From Phocoena phocoena (taxonomy: Eukaryota > Chordata > Mammalia > Artiodactyla > Phocoenidae), in the NCBI RefSeq assembly GCF_963924675.1, contig NC_089225.1, positions 114,175,094 through 114,239,093 on the forward strand: a stretch of 64,000 nucleotides of DNA, given 5' to 3'. A program made the position numbers and the translations under genes. A model generated the notes under the pieces. It saw nothing but the letters and a program-made list of their open reading frames with translations, had not been told where the DNA came from and did no database searches. Numbering within the stretch: the stretch's first letter is position 1; every line of letters starts with the position of its first letter. Positions 1 to 11,627 of the stretch are shown piece by piece.

Positions 1-2410
1 ATGTCCCAGGCATCGACAGCCTGGGAATACAGACCAAACCTGCACCTATCATTATACCCAAATGACGACTGACACCCCAGCGCCCCCTGAAGGATGTCTT
101 CCCTGGCAAGTTGCCCCCCCTCCTTCCTTCCTGGAGCCATCCCAGGCCACCTGGAGAGTGCTGTGGATTCAGCTCCTAGGGTTCCTGCCCCCCCCACCCC
201 CCGCTACGTGGCCTCCGAGCAGGGCATGACTCTCTCAGTGGTGCGGGGCAGCAGGGAGGAATCTGCTCTTGTCCAGCAGGTCATCCTGTGGTCCCTGCAC
301 CCCCCCAGAAGGGCTGCCCTCCCCTGCTGCCAAGCGCGGTCCAGGCCCCTGCTTCTCTGTCCTGCCCCCAGGATGCAGCTTGCTCTGGGCCCGCCTCACA
401 TGGGCCCAGCTGTTGGTGACATCAGCAACCTTCCAGGGAAAGTCCCCCCGCAGCCCCACCCTTCCGCCCCCAGGCCTGGCCCCTCCTCTGGGACACACGG
501 GCTGGGAAACAGGTCCTGCTCAGGGAGAGTGTGGAGGCCCCTGGTGACCTTCTACGGTGGAGAGAATTCCAGGACGGGCACATGTGCGTGGGGTCCAGGC
601 AGGCCTGTAGAGAAAGGAGAGGCCCACGGAGAGAGATGCCCATCAGGGCTCGCAGAGAACGTTAGCCCTAAAGGAAGGGGTGCATGCTGGGAAGGGGACC
701 TTGAACGCCCCTCCGGTCAGGGTCACGGCTCCCGTCCCCATTGCACTCTCCTTCCACGTGTGGTATGAGGTCTTGTTGCTGAATTCCTGCCCGGGAAGAC
801 ACTCTGCAGGCCTCTCCCCACACCCTCAGCCCCTCTGCTGCCGGCACAGGTGCGGCGGCCGTGAGCTCAGCCCTCACCTGTCCAGCTCTGCGGGACCTGC
901 AGGTCCTCCCACGGCGCTGGGCTCCGGCCGGCTCCCTGGGCTGCTGCCCTGCACCTGGGCATTCACCTGGCAGGCAGGTGAGGGAGCTCCAAGGGCTCTT
1001 GCACCCGGAGACTCCAGAGCCCCCAGTGGCCCCCACCATCCTCACCACCTCAACCCCACACTGAAGGCTGAAACAGCAGCAGGACGGGGCCCCGGCTGGC
1101 AGAGCTGTGGCTCTGAGCTGAGGAGAGGCCTGAGAGGCGGGGCAAGAGGGTGCGCACGGGGCCAGGGCCGGGGAGGAGCCACCAGGAAGCAGAGCCTGCA
1201 CGCGACCACCTAAGCTCTGAGTCATAATATGCGCACGTTAAAGCCTGACATCCATCACCGGTCCTTGTCCCCAGAGGAACCACTCAGAATGTCGCAGCCT
1301 TTCGTCTGAACTGCTCCCTGACCAGCACAGGACTACAAACGGCTTCCGGGAACAAGAGAGATGTCTGACACGCGGCCATCCCTCCCCAGCACGTGGGCCG
1401 CGGTCGCAGCCCAGACCAGCGTCCACTGGGCCCTCCCGACTTCCTTGATCACGCCGCATGTGTCCAGAATTCGGGCCACTGTGACCAGTGCGAACAGTGA
1501 TTTCTGTTTCATGTGATACCAGCTGTCTCTATTTCTACTTCATGCTATTCCAGAGGGTGCTGGCCCAAGGCAGTGGTACAGGTGACTGTCCCTCGTCCCC
1601 AGAGACCTGCCTACCTGGCCCTCAGGGAGGCCACGGTCCTGGGCAGACCCAGCCTCCCGGCCGCCATCAGCACTTGGTACCGCCCACGGACAGACCCTGA
1701 TGGTTGTTCTCCACGTTCAGCCAAATCACGCTGTCCCTGAGAGGATCCCACGTCCCCACCCAGCCGCCGCTCCACACCCCCCCCAGGCCCCATTGTCATG
1801 AGGGGGGTCATGGTGGGGCTCCTCTCCTTGCATTATGGGCAGGGTCCCACGGGCTGAGGGTGGGCAGTGCAGGAGCGTACCCAGTCGGGAGGGGACGGTT
1901 GCCCCTCTTGGTCACTGCCCACTGGGCAGCCTGACCTCCTGAGGACTCAAGGTGGCCACAGCAGAGGCTGTGTGAGTGTCCAGGCCCTGTGATGGGGGCC
2001 CTGTGATCAGACACAGCCCTGCCGGGGGCACTCGGTAGCTCACGGTGATGCCACAGAGCAGGGGGCGTGGGCAGGGACAGGCTGCAGTGGTCGCGGGGAG
2101 GAGGGGGGCTGAAGGCGGCCTTGGCAGCGAAGCAAAGAAGACACGGCCAAGCCCAGGCGGTGCATCCACTCGGCGTCTAGCACGTGGACCCTGGATGGAG
2201 CGTGCCTTCCCGGTCACGCAGGGACGCGTGCTTCCTGCTCGTGTTCCCGTCCTGGTCTGAGGGGCTGAGGCAGCACCGCCCTCCCATCCCTGTACGGCCC
2301 GCCTTGCCCACCTCTGACTTATGCTGCCAGTCTCCTCTCTCCTGGCCCCTCACACCGTCACGGGTATTATTAGGGTCGGCGCCAGCGTTCCCTGCTTGTT
2401 TTCTGTCTCC
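1..2410. other. GC-rich single-copy DNA, no gene recognised
   Basis: This stretch is rich in C runs and CCTC/CCCAG words. Open frames exist on both strands, for example 94-768 plus and 668-1225 minus. They overlap each other, show no recognisable domain or family, and have the Pro/Gly/Arg/Ser composition expected of random GC-rich sequence. I see no repeat family and no convincing exon with splice sites. The only item I pick out is a CTCF-like motif near the left edge, listed separately. Confidence 0.6.
79..93 (-). promoter_or_regulatory. CTCF-like motif, moderate match
   Basis: On the minus strand this reads CCTTCAGGGGGCGCT. It has the AGGGGGCGC core of the CTCF consensus but a mismatch in the upstream CCA part. 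Motif matches of this quality occur by chance in GC-rich DNA, so binding is only a possibility. Confidence 0.3.
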
Positions 2411-2415
2411 CCCAC

Positions 2416-2457
2416 GAGGCTGGGAGGCTGGGAGGCTGGGAGGCTGGGAGGCTGGGA
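2416..2457. repeat. 8-bp tandem repeat (GAGGCTGG)
   Basis: About five near-identical copies of GAGGCTGG lie head to tail. This is a short minisatellite in GC-rich DNA with no coding meaning. Its purity suggests recent expansion and likely length polymorphism. Confidence 0.9.
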
Positions 2458-3117
2458 CCCTGGGATGCAGCAGCTCCTCCCAAAGTGTTTGCAGTGAAAA
2501 GGCTGGGGCGGGGGCCGGCTAGAATGAGGGACCCCCGTGACCCTGGGAGACCTAGGAACACCGGGGCAGAGGACGTTGGGCTCGGGCCCCACGGAAAGGG
2601 CGCTGCTCCGCGGGGGAGACAAGGCTTCTTTATCACGCGGAGGTGGATGGGGCGGTCCTGAGGACTCCCAGGCATGCCGGATATCACTAAAGACTCCCTG
2701 CGGGGGCCTCGTCCAGGGCTTTCCCTCCTAACGCAGGGGCAGCACCGGGAGAGGAGGTCGGGGGCCGGGGTCTAGGCCCGAGTACTCAGGGCCCCCGGAG
2801 AGGGACCAGGAAGTAGGGGGCACAGTCCCTGGGCAAGGCAACCCTCTGCCCCCAGCCTGGCTGCCCTCTGAAGCCCCCCAGGGAAGCCCACGCCCCACCC
2901 CCTCACAGGGTCTCTCTCCCACCATCACCGCTGCAGGAAGCCCTCCTGGCAGGCTGATGGGCTGCTGCCATGGGCTGCCCGCACCCACCCACCCCTGCAG
3001 CCTCGCTGAGTGACCGTGTGCCTGTGCTCTCCCCTCCTGTGTGACATTTCTGGTGACCCAGCTGAAACGGACAGGACAGAGGCCAGGGCAGGGGGCTCAG
3101 CTCAAGAAAAGACAGGG
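2458..3117. other. GC-rich single-copy DNA
   Basis: No gene or repeat family is recognised here. The right end (from about 3100) runs into the first unit of the higher-order minisatellite. Confidence 0.5.
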
Positions 3118-3898
3118 ACCGCCTGCCTTCTCCTCCGCAGGCGGCAGACAAGAGCCAGGGCAGAAGGACCCTCCACAGACATGGCTGCAGCAGGTCCAGG
3201 CGGGGTAGGGGTGGGGCAGGGGCGGGGCAGGGATGGGGTAGGGGCGGGGCAGGGATGGGGTAGGGGCGGGGCAGGGGCGGGGCAGGGGCGGGGCAGGGAT
3301 GGGGCAGGGGCGGGGACCGCCTGCCTTCTCCTCCGCAGGCGGCAGACAAGAGCCAGGGCAGAAGGACCCTCCACAGACATGGCTGCAGCAGGTCCAGGCG
3401 GGGTAGGGGCGGGGCAGGGGCGGGGCAGGGATGGGGTAGGGGCGGGGCAGGGATGGGGTAGGGGCGGGGCAGGGGCGGGGCAGGGATGGGGCAGGGGCGG
3501 GGCAGGGGCGGGGACCGCCTGCCTTCTCCTCCGCAGGCGGCAGACAAGAGCCAGGGCAGAAGGACCCTCCACAGACATGGCTGCAGCAGGTCCAGGCGGG
3601 GTAGGGGCGGGGCAGGGGCGGGGCAGGGATGGGGCAGGGGCGGGGCAGGGGCGGGGCAGGGATGGGGTAGGGGCGGGGCAGGGGCGGGGACCGCCTGCCT
3701 TCTCCTCCGCAGGCGGCAGACAAGAGCCAGGGCAGAAGGACCCTCCACAGACATGGCTGCAGCAGGTCCAGGCGGGGTAGGGGCGGGGCAGGGGCGGGGC
3801 AGGGGCGGGGCAGGGATGGGGTAGGGGCGGGGCAGGGGCGGGGCAGGGATGGGGTAGGGGCGGGGCAGGGGCGGGGCAGGGGCGGGGCAGGGGCGGGG
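3118..3898. repeat. Higher-order G-rich minisatellite (VNTR)
   Basis: There are four copies of a conserved segment of about 85-90 bp, starting near 3118, 3315, 3513 and 3689 (periods about 197, 198 and 176 bp). Each segment has CTTCTCCTCCGCAG followed by GCGGCAGACAAGAGCC and ends in CAGGTCCAGGCGGGG. Between them lie variable runs built from GGGGC, AGGGGC and AGGGATGGGGT words, and a long pure run closes the array (about 3775-3898). Open frames on both strands, with a repeated minus-strand peptide beginning MSVEGPSALALVCRL, are by-products of the repetition: the frame changes between copies. The pyrimidine tract plus CAG in each unit resembles a 3' splice site, and CAGGTCC is a poor donor. The plus strand has many GGGG runs at short spacing, so G-quadruplex formation is plausible. 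Confidence 0.93.
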
Positions 3899-4020
3899 AG
3901 AGGCCTGTAGGGCCTACTTGGACCCCCAGGCATCTGGGTTTCTGGAGAACAGGAGGGGCTGGTGGTGTGTCGGGGGCAGGAAGGGGTGTGCCTGGAGGGA
4001 AATGCCAGGTCTGTGAGACC

Positions 4021-4083
4021 TGGGGTCCTCCCTGGGGTCCTCCCTGGCGTCCTCCCTGGGGTCCTCCCTCGGGTCCTGCCTGG
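4021..4083. repeat. 12-bp tandem repeat (TGGGGTCCTCCC)
   Basis: Five copies of a 12-bp unit, TGGGGTCCTCCC, carry single-base variants in copies 3 and 5 (TGGCGT and TCGGGT). The array lies about 120 bp beyond the larger G-rich minisatellite and makes this a local hot spot of tandem repetition. Confidence 0.88.
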
Positions 4084-6640
4084 CCAGGAAAGGAAGCTGC
4101 TGTGTGTCCAAGCCCTCTCCTGAGGCCGAGGTCTGCGGAGCTTCAGTCCTTGAAACACACGCCAGGCCTCACTCTGAAAAACGAGGGAGAAATCCAGGAG
4201 AGCCCAGGAGGCGGTCCCACGTGAGCGCCGGGTGCTGGGAGATGGCGTGCCGTTGGCCTGGCTTAATGAGAGAAGCCTGCGGTTTACGGGTGAGAAGGAC
4301 CCAGCACCTGAACATCCAGGTCTTTCCAGACACGGGCACCGAGAGGACGTGGAGGGGAGAGGGCAGCGAAGGGGCCTTTGAGGCGGTCTTGGAGTCAGGC
4401 CCCAGCCCCCATGAACCGCCAGACCCTGGGCTCCCAGCACCCCGAAACGTGGAGCCCAGGGCACCCTGCCACCGTTACCGTGTGGGCCCGGTTCCAGGGC
4501 CAAGCAGGGACACCTGCTTCTTGCGCTTGGCCTGAGTCACCAAGATGGCCTGAGCACAACCGGGAAGGTGCCGAATGCAGCCTGGATCAGGGTCGAGGCT
4601 GGCACGGGGTGCAGGCCGTGTAGACAGACACGTTTTCCTCGTGGCCCTTTGGGCAAAGTGACCCAGGACATGGAACGAGTGAGGAGGCCCCGTGCCAGGC
4701 CCCTGTACACACATTTCAGTCTTTCAATAGAGGAGGGTCCAGGTACCATCAGGGCTGAAGAAAGGCCCCCCCTGAAGGGGGATCAAGCAGCGGCCTCCCC
4801 ACACAGGCTGCGGGGACAGGTGGACATCGGTCCTTCACTCCATTCCCCACACCCGGCTCCTGCCCTCCAGTCGCGCCCGGCCCGGCCCGGTCCCAAGAAT
4901 GGCAGCGCCGGCCCCCTCGGCAGGGTTGCTGGGCAGAGAGGCTGTTGGCCCCCGCCTCGGTCTCCCTCCTAGCACAGCCTTGGGGAGGGGTCTGGGGGTG
5001 CATCGTCTCCCCCCAGCCCGGACCCCCCGCCCGCCCCCTGGAGCAGTGCCAGCTCCTCTCCTTCACTCCACTCACGGCAGCCTCAGCGTCACCATTCAAC
5101 TGGACAGAGCGATGCGGGGGTCAGAGCACAGGGGCCTCCAGTCCCCTCACCTGGAGAACAGGACGACAGTAGTGCCAGCTCAGGAGGAGCTGATAGGATG
5201 CCAGCGAGTCCTGCAGAGTCCCTGCCCCTTGGCTCTCAGCGGGCGCCGTCACGGCCGGCTGAGCTCGTCGGATGGGCGTCCCTCTGGCTCAGTGCTGGGG
5301 GCCAGGTGTGAGGTATTGCTGGGGGAGGGGGCACTCACAGGCTCGTTAGAGGCAAGGCAGCGAGTCAGGTCTTGGGCATGGACACCAGGGCAACAAGACC
5401 AAGGTGGGAAACCCAGCCGCGGTGGCCCCGGCTTTCAAGGAGAGAGCTCAGTTCCAGGCCTGGAGCCCTCTGCTCGGGGCAGCTGCTCAGCCTGCCAGAC
5501 CGCCTGCCAGAGCTCAGGGCCGTGAGCTGGTGGGAGGGGCTGGGCTCCTTCCCGGAGCAGGCTCCCGCGTGTCCGCTAGCTGAGACGGGAAACATGCCCG
5601 TACCAGAGCGGCACTGCCCACCTGCCACCCGCAAGTCTCAGGGCAAGCGGCCTCCCCACTGGCCGGTGCCGGGCCGGAGCTGGCATCTCTGGCTGGGATG
5701 CTCAGCACAGCTCGCCAGGCCTTCAAGCTCATCCTCTTCCCTGCCCTTCCTCTCGCAGCTTCGCCTGCCCGGGTCCCACGCCTGTCGGCCGGCGGGTCTA
5801 TTTACAGACCCGGGAAGGACGGCACGTGCAGAGCAGATGGTGCTCTCTGCTGGAATGCACCGAGGCGTCTCACGAGCGTGCGGGCCTAGGAACTCCCGCG
5901 CCGCCCTCCTCGGAGGGCTGCGGCTGTAAGCGTCACTGCTGGACAAGGGGTGAGCCAGCCCCCCGCGCCGCGGGTCAGGCGTCAGGGAGACTCAATGGGG
6001 GGTGGCGATGGAGGTGGATGGGCCCCTGGGTGAGGCCTGTGTGTTCTTAGGGGGAAGCGGAGGTCAGCAGCCTAGAGGTTTGGAGAAGTCCCTGCCAACA
6101 GAAGGTCAGAGGTCAGGGGTCAGGCAGGGGTTGGGATTTGAAGGAGGCCAGACCGGGACATTGGGGAGGCAGGCTGCTGGGCCAGGGCATCTGGGCTGAG
6201 ATGGAGGCTCTGGGCAAGGGCAGCCCTAACCTGACAAGGATGGGGCCTGGGCAAGGCGGGGAACCAGGGTGGGCCTGGACACAGCTCTGCCCCTCAGCCC
6301 CCTTCCAGCTGTAAACAGAGGTCTGAAGGGGTGGGGTGTGCTGGGAGAACTCATGCCGCTGGGGTCCTGCTGTGCTGGGCGGTGGCCACAAGGGGCTTCC
6401 ACACAGATCGCCTGGCCCTGTGGTGCCTGGGCCGGTGCAGCTGCCCTGTCCAGGTGCAGACATTCTGTCCCCCACACACCGCTGATTGCGGGGTCCCAGA
6501 TCCCAGCTCCAGGACAGCGACTCTGCGGCTGCCGTCCCAGTAGGGGGCCCCTTAACAAAGGAAGCAAGCAGCTTTCTTTGCAGGAGCCTCGTGGGCCTCT
6601 CGGACCCTCTCGGAGCCCCCCCTGGCCCCCATCGCCAGCT
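4084..6640. other. GC-rich single-copy DNA
   Basis: No coding region or dispersed repeat is identified with confidence. A CGGCCCGGCCCGG stretch near 4868-4890 is locally CpG-dense. CCGCCCCCTGGAG at 5031-5043 is a partial CTCF-like core on the minus strand. The open frames here are overlapping and without family resemblance. Confidence 0.5.
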
Positions 6641-6649
6641 GTGTTTTCT

Positions 6650-7016
6650 CAGTCTGCTCGGGCAGCCGCGACGGTACACCACGGACCAGACACCATGGGC
6701 TGGAGGCTTAAGGCACAGGCACTGATGTCTCACAGCCTGGAGGCCGGACGTCCGAGATCAGGCTGCCTGCGGACTCGGTTCCTGGTGGGAGCCGTGTTCC
6801 TGGCTTGCGGACGGCTGCCTTTTCCTGTACCTCAAGTGGTGAAGAGACAGAGACAGACAAGACGGAACATACTTCTTTTAAGGACGCTAATCCCATCACT
6901 CCCCCCAACCTCATCTAACCACAATCACCTCCCAAAGGCCACGCCTCCAAATACTGTCACATCGGGGGTTTGGGCATCAGGATGTGAACTGGGAGACACA
7001 TTCAATCCACAACACG
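6650..7016 (-). mobile_element. MaLR-type LTR (MST/MLT1-like), antisense
   Basis: The sequence runs from a TCAGTCTGCTCGGGC head through ATGTCTCACAGCCTGGAGGC, AGGACGCTAATCCCATCA and TCACCTCCCAAAGGCCACGCCTCC to ACACATTCAATCCACAAC. This is the reverse of the standard MaLR LTR order (AACTGTGAG tail region, AAGGGCACTAATCCC block, ACCTCCCAAAGGCCCC block). It is a diverged solo-LTR-like copy. No internal region is recognised beside it. Confidence 0.8.
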
Positions 7017-8955
7017 AGTCCCCAGCCATCTCAGGGCCTCTGCTCTCCGGGCTTCTCAGCGAGGCAGCCGGTGCTGGAGGCCAGGTGCTCTGAGCCCGCC
7101 TTCATCCACGCCCCTCACCAGGAAGGCCGGGTCACCCCCACCGGGACCTGAGAGCCAAGGGGCTTCGGGCAGCTGCCCTGAGGGACGACCTCTGGAGGAC
7201 GGGCGGGGAGGGCCCAGCACAGCGGGCCGAGGACGGCCAACAGGACAGCCACGCAGCCTGCCTCTGTCTGGCCAGCCGCCCGCCCGGCAGGGGTTTGCTT
7301 CTCTTGTCACGAGCCTGTGCTGACGAGGGCTCCGCAGGCGGGAGCCTGGCCGGCAGCCTCTGTAGAGCTGGACCCTGCGGCAGGGGGCCGTCTATTCTTG
7401 GACAGACTTTGGCATCTCAGGACCTCGGGAGGGGTCAGAATTCCCACGGGGGTGTTGTCACCGTCTGAAGATCCTACTAGACTTTGAGAACACAGGAAAT
7501 ACTGCAGGACAACGTATGATCCTTTAGATAAAAGTAGCTTCACAGGAGAGCCACCAACAAGCCCTCCGCTGAGGCCAGCTCCCCGTGGGAGGGGCAGGGA
7601 AGCTGAGACCCCACCATCCTCCCCGCCACCTTCTGCTGGACCAGGCAGAGGACGAGGGGCCAGGGACTCCTTCCCTGCTGCCCCCCTCCCCCAAGCCAGC
7701 CATGGGGGAGGAGCCCACCAGACCCTCCCTCCTTCTCCCACAGCTGATTGGCCCCAGGGCTGCACATGGGGGCACTGTGCCGCGAAGCGTGCCCTCCGCA
7801 AGCTGTCCCGGTCCGCGGAGGGAGGGCCAGAGCAGGGCTGGCCCCCGGGGGAGGGGCGGCGAGGCACTGGGCCTCTCCTGGAAACCAGAACACCCAGCTT
7901 GCCTTTCAGCTTCCAGCCATCTCCGTGATGCCCCCAGGGAACAGAGGGGGTGGCACGGGTCGTCCGCGTCCACGGGGGACTCCATTCCAGGACTGCTGGG
8001 GTTTGGATTTCAGGTGATGGGGTGCTGGCCAAGGCCCTGCAAGGCGTCCCTAGCGAAAGGACTCATAACTGCCTGGTTCCAGGGCCGGACGGCAGCGGGT
8101 CTCACCTTACGGCAATTTTTATCAGCCCAGGGCTGGGGGGCAGTGCCGTGTGTGATGGGCTGAGGCTGCATCGTTCAGACCCAGAAGGGACGTGCTCCTG
8201 TGTCGATTAGTGATGTCTGGCACGGGCACAGGGTGCAGGTCTGAGAGGGGTTTGTGTCTGCTTCGCAGGTGAGTACTCGGTGCACACATCAGGTGGTTTT
8301 TTCTGAAGCTGCAGCTTGGTCAAGGTCTGTGAGCCCCCGTCATCTCAGGGAAGGGTGGGGGCCTTCCCCAGGTGCTGTGCCCTCTCACCTAAGCGCAAGG
8401 GCGCCAGGAGGGAGGTAAGATCGGAGGGGCTGCCCTCCGTGGTTTCCGGCCTCCAGACCCTTCTGTTGGCGCTCACCTGTACCCTGTTCTGTTGAAAGAC
8501 GCCTTGAGAAAGGTTTATGGTTCATTGCCCCTTGTCTTCAAGTGGACATTGACCTCTGAGTTTGTGGCCACAGATCAAAACAAGATGGTCAAGGCCATCG
8601 ACAATTTCCTCCGCTAAGTAAAAACTGAGTTGTGGGAAGAAGCGCAGGCTCCTCTGGGGACCCCCCGCCAGGTTGGAACGTTTATTCCAGCTTTTCCTCT
8701 CTGTCCTAACTTTGAGCCCGGTGACATTAGCCCCCCGGCTCAAAGCTCTGTGGGCAGGAAAACCCAGGAGGTGGCAGCTCGGTCTTCACAGCGGGAGAGC
8801 ACACGGAAAATTCTACCTCCACAAAACATACAAAACCAGAGCACGCTTTTTCTAGATTTTCTTTAACCCTAGAAAAGCAAAACGATGCTGCCCGGCAGAC
8901 CTCGGGCTCCAGCTGCGTCTGCATCAACCCAGCCTGGTTTGCTGCTGGTCCTGGC
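7017..8955. other. GC-rich to mixed single-copy DNA
   Basis: No gene or repeat family is recognised. Around 8480-8617 there is a short open frame ending ...TDQNKMVKAIDNFLR that reads like protein, but I could not assign it to a family and it has no flanking splice evidence (see rejected items). Confidence 0.45.
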
Positions 8956-8957
8956 AG

Positions 8958-9205
8958 GGTATGATTTGGAGCCAGACAGGCTTTTTCTATCCCTCTCTAA
9001 CCACAGAGCTTCAGGTGAGTCCTGAATCCTCTGAGCCTGTTTCCTCCCCAACAAAACAGGAGAGACTTTTATTTTCACTCACTCACTCATTCACTCACTC
9101 ATTCATCAGTTGAACTTTTCCTAGGCGTGTTTGTTAAGCCCCCTTAGCAGAGCTGCTGTGTTGATTAAATGAGAAAGTATGTAAAGCTCTGAGCATCGCG
9201 CCCCT
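8958..9205 (+). mobile_element. MIR SINE, split by a simple repeat
   Basis: The left part has TTGGAGCCAGACAGG and GAGCCTGTTTCCTCCCC, the MIR core blocks. The right part has GTTGATTAAATGAGAAAGTATGTAAAGCTCTGAGCA, here referred to only as the MIR attaaatgag/taaagc block. The two are separated by an ACTC/ATTC simple repeat. The element is old and diverged. Confidence 0.7.
9076..9106. repeat. CACT/CATT simple repeat
   Basis: A short tetranucleotide array of CACT with interspersed CATT units lies within or beside a MIR element. Confidence 0.85.
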
Positions 9206-9834
9206 TCTTCCCCTCCCCACCCCACTTCCCCCACCCACCTTTGCCCTAGAAATTTCTGCTTCTGACAGAACGTCTGGTCTCACTGTGGGGCATTCCAGAG
9301 ATGGTCAGACGGCCCAGCCTCCAGCTTCCCACTTGAACCCAAACTCTAAGAAATCCCCATCTCCTTATGGCCAAGGCTGCTTTCCTCTGACACCCCCAGC
9401 AGCCTGGAAACCCTTCCCCTCCTCTCTTTCCTTGAACCGAATCCACACTTGGGTTGAATGTCCAAGAAAAAAAGTGGTATTTATCAGCATCTTTTTTCTG
9501 AATACTGAAATAGTATTGTTATATGTTATATAGTTATATGTCAGTGCCATTTCGTGTTGAGGCTAAAACACCTGCCATGACCGGTTGTGGAGGGAGAGTG
9601 CGAAGCAGGACTGGCTCCCTGTGGACGGCCAGGCCGAGCCCCAGTTACGGGGCCCACCCTCCTGGAGGGCTGTGCAGACCAGGGACAGGCCGCGGTTCCT
9701 CTAGTTAGCACGCTGGCCCTCGCCCAACGGGTGTGAAATAAAGAAGTGAAGCCGAAAGCTCTCGTCATCTCCTCACCAGACTGCCACCAGCCCTGGAAAG
9801 CCTGGTCCTTTGTCCTGATTTTAGTGACACCGTT

Positions 9835-10560
9835 TTGTTTTGCTTTTTTGTAATAGATGTTTTGAGATGTGATTCACCCCTGTGTAACTCGCTCATTTAT
9901 CGTGTACAATTGAGTGCGTTTTAGTGCCTTCACAGACATGGGCCAGCATCACCACAGTCAATTTTAGGACATTTTCATGACCTCGAAAAGAAACCCGTAC
10001 TTTTTAGCTGTCACAACCCTATTCCCCAGCCCTCACGCAGCCCTAGGCAACCACCACTCTATTTTCTGTCCATGGACTTCCTTGTGCTGAATATTTCGTA
10101 AAATGGAATCATACGACATGTGCCCTTCTGTGCCTGGGCTCATTTCACTGAGCATGTCTTTGATTCATCCATGCCGTAGTGTGAATTAGTACCTCATTCC
10201 TTTCTTATGATCAAACAATATTCCACTGTGTGGATGAACCACAGTCCGTTTACCCACGCGTCAGACGTGGGCATCTGGGTTTCTCCCACTTTCTGGCTGC
10301 TGTGAATGGTGCTGCTATAAACGTTCACGTACAGGTCTCGTGAGAACACGTCTTCATTCTCCTTGGGCCTGGTCCTGGAGGTGGGATGGCTGGGTCCTGT
10401 GGTAACCCTGTGGGGCCGCCTCAGGGACACTGAGATTATTTTCCCAGTGCTGGCGCCATTTTACAACCCCACCCGCAGGCCTCGCCGACACTTGTAACTA
10501 TCTGACCTTTGAATCTAGCCATCCTAGTGGATGTGAAATGGAAAACTGGTTTCTTCAGGT
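9835..10560 (-). mobile_element. L1M-type LINE 3' end, antisense
   Basis: Read on the plus strand, the antisense L1 3' hallmarks appear in order: GTGTACAATTGAGTGCG, CATCACCACAGTCAATTTTAGGAC, GGCAACCACCACTCTATTTTCTG, AATGGAATCATACGACATG, CAATATTCCACTGTGTGGATG, AATGGTGCTGCTATAAACG and CATCCTAGTGGATGTGAAATGG. It is the 3' UTR and extreme ORF2 end of an old mammalian L1, truncated at its 5' end. No coding capacity remains. Confidence 0.88.
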
Positions 10561-10974
10561 ACCTTTCGCTGTAAGGGTCCGGGTCACACGCAGAGACCTG
10601 CATCAGACTGGGGCTACCCTCGGACCATCGGAGCCGTCTTTAACTTCCTGATCCCCATTTTCTCAAGGGCGACTCTCCCACTTTGAAGATGTTGCTGTGG
10701 TCTCCTCTCCCATGTTCTTTGCAGTTGTGGGTTTACGCTTCCTGCAGATCTCTTTACTACCATTTCACTGGGGCTTCAGAAGCGGGCGATAGGAGGAAAA
10801 TGCATGTGTTCACCCTCAGACGCCTCCATTCTCAGAATAGTTTTCTTTCAAGGCAAATCTCTCTGTGTCTCTCCCGTGCAGTCAGGATAAGATTCCACCT
10901 GGGCACCCGCCTTCCTCGTGTCGTGGCCTTTATGGGCCCCTCTGGTGTCACACCGCGTGGATCTTCACAGCTGC
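10561..10974. other. Single-copy DNA
   Basis: No gene or named repeat is recognised. Composition is mixed. Confidence 0.4.
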
Positions 10975-11265
10975 TCTGCTCAGCCACACCTGCATCTGAG
11001 CTGCTATACACTCTGTTCCCTCCACCTGTGAGGCTCACTCCTCTTTGTCTGGCTAGTTCCTTCTGGTCTGTACAACTCAGCTCAAGCAGCGCCTCCATGA
11101 AGACTTCCAAGACCCTGGCCAGATTTAGGTACCCCTCCCTGGTGGTCCCAAAGCACCATAGCTTTGGCCACGTGGCTCTGCAGCCTCTCAATTACTTGTC
11201 TGCTCTGCAGACGTGGCTCAGCACATAGTAGGTGCTCAATAAATCTTCACTAAGTGAATAAACGT
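10975..11265 (+). mobile_element. L2 LINE 3' end
   Basis: It carries TTCCCTCCACCTG, CTCAGCTCAAGCAGCGCCTCC, CATGAAGACTTCCAAGACCC and a terminal GCACATAGTAGGTGCTCAATAAAT, which is the usual L2 3' order. It is diverged, as expected for an element inactive since before placental radiation. Confidence 0.78.
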
Positions 11266-11387
11266 ATAAATGAAGAATAAATGAATCTGTAAAATGGGGA
11301 CTCAGAAAAGTGTTTACTGACTTTCTGCTGTGTGCAAGACATCATGTGATTATTGTGAGAGGAGGGGTGGGATTCTAGGGGGCGCAT

Positions 11388-11510
11388 CTCTGGAACTCCA
11401 TCAAGACCACATGTGTATCCCGGCTGCGTCTCTGCTACTTGAGGCCAGGGATGTCTCTGGGGCCTCACTTTGAGATGAGCACACAGTAGGACCTCAATAA
11501 ATGCCGTCAG
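11388..11510 (+). mobile_element. MIR SINE fragment
   Basis: ATCCCGGCTGCGTCTCTGCTAC, here noted as the MIR ATCCCGGCT...CTGC block, is followed by GGGGCCTCACTTTGAG and CACACAGTAGGACCTCAATA, a MIR-type 3' end. The element is old and diverged. Confidence 0.65.
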
Positions 11511-11627
11511 CAAAGAAGAGGAAGACGAACTGCCCACCTGCTTTGCCTCTGCACGTAACACTAGGAAAATAACTGTCCCCCTTTCAAAGGAAGGAGATGA
11601 AAATACAAGTGTTTTGTTGTTCTTCCT

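Noticed and set aside
2876..2890. CCCAGGGAAGCCCACG, similar to a reversed cetacean SINE head
   Set aside because: No SINE body or tail lies beside it, so the match is chance.
3097..4503. 468-codon minus-strand frame with a repeated peptide MSVEGPSALALVCRL
   Set aside because: It is a by-product of the higher-order minisatellite. The repeated peptide changes frame between copies and neither end shows a domain.
5827..5847. Possible CTCF site (TGGTGCTCTCTGCTGG)
   Set aside because: The core lacks the run of G bases (reads AGAGAGCACC on the minus strand), so the match is too weak.
8480..8617. Short protein-like stretch ending TDQNKMVKAIDNFLR and a stop
   Set aside because: It reads like a peptide but I could not link it to a family, there is no clear acceptor upstream, and the length is within chance. 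A translated search would settle it.
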